The position numbers and the translations under genes are program-made. A stretch of DNA of 64,000 nucleotides from the NCBI GenBank assembly GCA_031262585.1, contig JAISHK010000004.1, positions 124,001 to 188,000 on the forward strand. The letters are read 5' to 3'. The notes below the pieces were generated by a model. That model ran no database searches. It worked only from the letters and a program-made list of their open reading frames with translations, and was not told where the DNA came from. Of the stretch, positions 62,589 through 64,000 are shown one piece after another (the stretch's first letter is position 1; the number at the start of each line of letters is the position of its first letter). The DNA is from Endomicrobium sp. (GTDB lineage: Bacteria > Elusimicrobiota > Endomicrobiia > Endomicrobiales > Endomicrobiaceae).

Positions 62589-64000
62589 TTAAATTGTTTG
62601 TATATATTGAGTTACATTTCTAATAGCAATTTCTATCTTTGACAAACTTTTAGATCCACCTTGAGCAAAATCAGATTTGCCACCTCCATAGCCATTTATA
62701 CCTAAAGCGAAAATCTTCGCAATTTTTACTGCTTCAATCCCTTCTTTTATATAATCTGCGGTAACAGATACAATAAAAGAAGCTTTATTTTTATTATTTG
62801 AAGCTATAACTAATACAATAGATTTTAGTTTCTGTTTTAATTGATCTGACATATTTCTTAATATTTTTACGTCCACATTATCAAGCGATATAAATAAAAT
62901 TTTTATTCTGTTGATTTCTTGTACTTGTTTTACATAAGAATCTATTTCACCTAATATAAAATTATTTCTTAACAAATTACAATCATTCTCGAGTTTTTTA
63001 CAATTAGCAATACATTTTTGAATCTTATTTACAATTCCTTCTTTAGTAACATTTAATATTTCAGTCATTCTATCTACTAAAGATTCCTCTTCTAAAATAT
63101 AATCTTCTGCTGCTATCCCTACAACAGCTTCTATACGTCTTACACCTGTAGAAATAGATGTCTCCGAAATAATCTTAAAAATACCTATATCGCCTGTTTT
63201 ATCTATATGAGTACCGCCACATAGTTCCATTGAATAATTATTTTTACTATTTTTATCTTTTATAGATACAGTTCTTACAATATTGCCATATTTTTCACCA
63301 AATAACGCCATAGCTCCTGCGGATCTAGCTTGATTAATATCCATACTTTCAATATGTACTTCGAAATTAGCTCTTATAATGGAATTAATTTTCTTTTCTA
63401 TTTTAGTTAAATCTTCTTTTTTTATTGCGGAAAAATGAGTAAAATCAAACCGGAGATAATCACTTACAATTAAAGAACCCGCTTGAATAACATGTTGTCC
63501 AAAAAATTCACGAAGAACTTTATGAAGAATATGAGTTGCTGTATGATGCCTTGCAATCTGTTTTCTGTGTTCAATGTCAATAACTGTTACTACGTCCTCG
63601 CCAATCTTTATTAAGCCTTTTACAACTTTTATTTTATGAACGAACAAATTCCCTATAGGCTTAAAAACATCTTTAACCTCAGCTTCAAAAGAATTATTTA
63701 ACATTTTCCCTTTATCTGCATTTTGTCCACCAGATTGTGCGTAAAAAGATGTCTGAGATAAAATAATTTCTCCTTCTTCTCCAGCAGATAATTCACTAAC
63801 TTCTTCCGCATTTTTTACCATCACCAAAACTTTGCCTTCACTTATATATTTTTCATATCCTACAAAAATTGTATCATTTACTCTCATATATACTAGCGAA
63901 TAAAAAGTAATATCTTTTTCCCCTGCACCACTCCAACTTGTACGAGATTTATTTTGAGCAGCTTTTTGTTCAGTCTTAAATCCAACTTCATCAACTAACA
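62589..64000 (-). CDS. alaS: alanyl-tRNA synthetase, 5'-partial
   Basis: 469 residues of the C-terminal half are present; the frame continues past the ATG at 63887 (upstream residues VDEVGFKTEQKAAQNKSR) to the window edge, so the aminoacylation domain lies outside. Visible: the editing domain with RHHTATHILHKVL (HxxxH) and MELCGGTHIDKTG (Cys/His zinc ligands), and the C-Ala domain ending GINGYGGGKSDFAQGG. The editing domain clears Ser- and Gly-tRNA-Ala. Confidence 0.97.
   Translation of the reverse strand, partial: LVDEVGFKTEQKAAQNKSRTSWSGAGEKDITFYSLVYMRVNDTIFVGYEKYISEGKVLVMVKNAEEVSELSAGEEGEIILSQTSFYAQSGGQNADKGKMLNNSFEAEVKDVFKPIGNLFVHKIKVVKGLIKIGEDVVTVIDIEHRKQIARHHTATHILHKVLREFFGQHVIQAGSLIVSDYLRFDFTHFSAIKKEDLTKIEKKINSIIRANFEVHIESMDINQARSAGAMALFGEKYGNIVRTVSIKDKNSKNNYSMELCGGTHIDKTGDIGIFKIISETSISTGVRRIEAVVGIAAEDYILEEESLVDRMTEILNVTKEGIVNKIQKCIANCKKLENDCNLLRNNFILGEIDSYVKQVQEINRIKILFISLDNVDVKILRNMSDQLKQKLKSIVLVIASNNKNKASFIVSVTADYIKEGIEAVKIAKIFALGINGYGGGKSDFAQGGSKSLSKIEIAIRNVTQYIQTI

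Overview
The window reads as part of a small, strongly AT-rich bacterial chromosome in genome reduction. Compact housekeeping operons alternate with gaps of 1 to 6 kb that carry no intact gene. Several of those gaps hold recognisable corpses of genes, among them mtaB, thiG, a cobalamin-dependent methionine-synthase activation protein, a PflX-like radical SAM protein and an ImmA/IrrE-like peptidase. By eye about 40% of the window is non-coding or decayed. This layout, together with PPi-dependent phosphofructokinase, the [FeFe]-hydrogenase maturase HydG, ThrS without a TGS domain and HrcA/CIRCE-type control of groESL, fits an obligate anaerobic symbiont. My best guess is Elusimicrobiota, Endomicrobium (the termite-gut flagellate symbionts). 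That assignment is inference from gene content and recall and has not been tested by a search.

Layout. 1-1.6 kb: a degenerate Xer-type recombinase cut by the window edge, and a conserved-looking hypothetical. 1.65-3.7 kb: groES-groEL with a perfect-consensus promoter and a CIRCE-like operator. 3.7-6.1 kb: decayed, with the mtaB pseudogene. 6.1-7.4 kb: ybgC-tadA followed by tmRNA. 7.4-10.6 kb: decayed apart from tRNA-Gln. 10.6-15.8 kb: a macromolecular-synthesis cluster hit-rpsU-nif3-dnaG-rpoD. 15.8-19 kb: thrS-hydG. 19-25.1 kb: the largest decayed block, opening with the thiG pseudogene. 25.1-31.1 kb: tRNA-Ala, an HU-aminotransferase-homoserine dehydrogenase operon, bioB and PPi-PFK. 31.1-35 kb: decayed. 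35-39.1 kb: tgt-yajC-secD-secF. 39.2-39.9 kb: an Ogg2-like glycosylase. 39.9-43.4 kb: decayed. 43.4-46.4 kb: nadC, birA, ybaB and nth. 46.6-50 kb: dxs-tlyA-suhB. 50-52.2 kb: decayed. 52.2-54.8 kb: secA. 56-60 kb: two M16 peptidases, the CCA-adding enzyme and tRNA-Gly. 60-62.6 kb: a terminator, a PflX-like remnant, tRNA-Arg, an ACT-domain remnant and the ImmA-like remnant. The window ends inside alaS.

How the genes work together. The intact genes serve information processing (rpoD, dnaG, rpsU, thrS, alaS, tgt, tadA, cca, tlyA, tmRNA), protein export and folding (secA, secDF-yajC, groESL), cofactors and building blocks (dxs, nadC, bioB, birA, hom, aminotransferase), base-excision repair (nth, ogg2-like) and anaerobic energy metabolism (PPi-PFK, hydG). 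The decayed genes are mostly dispensable tRNA modification, thiamine synthesis, B12-linked methionine synthesis, radical-SAM activation and mobile or stress-type functions. I did not find a convincing new multi-gene system, CRISPR array or insertion sequence. The most informative material is the series of pseudogenes caught at different stages of decay and a few intact genes with altered catalytic or ligand residues.
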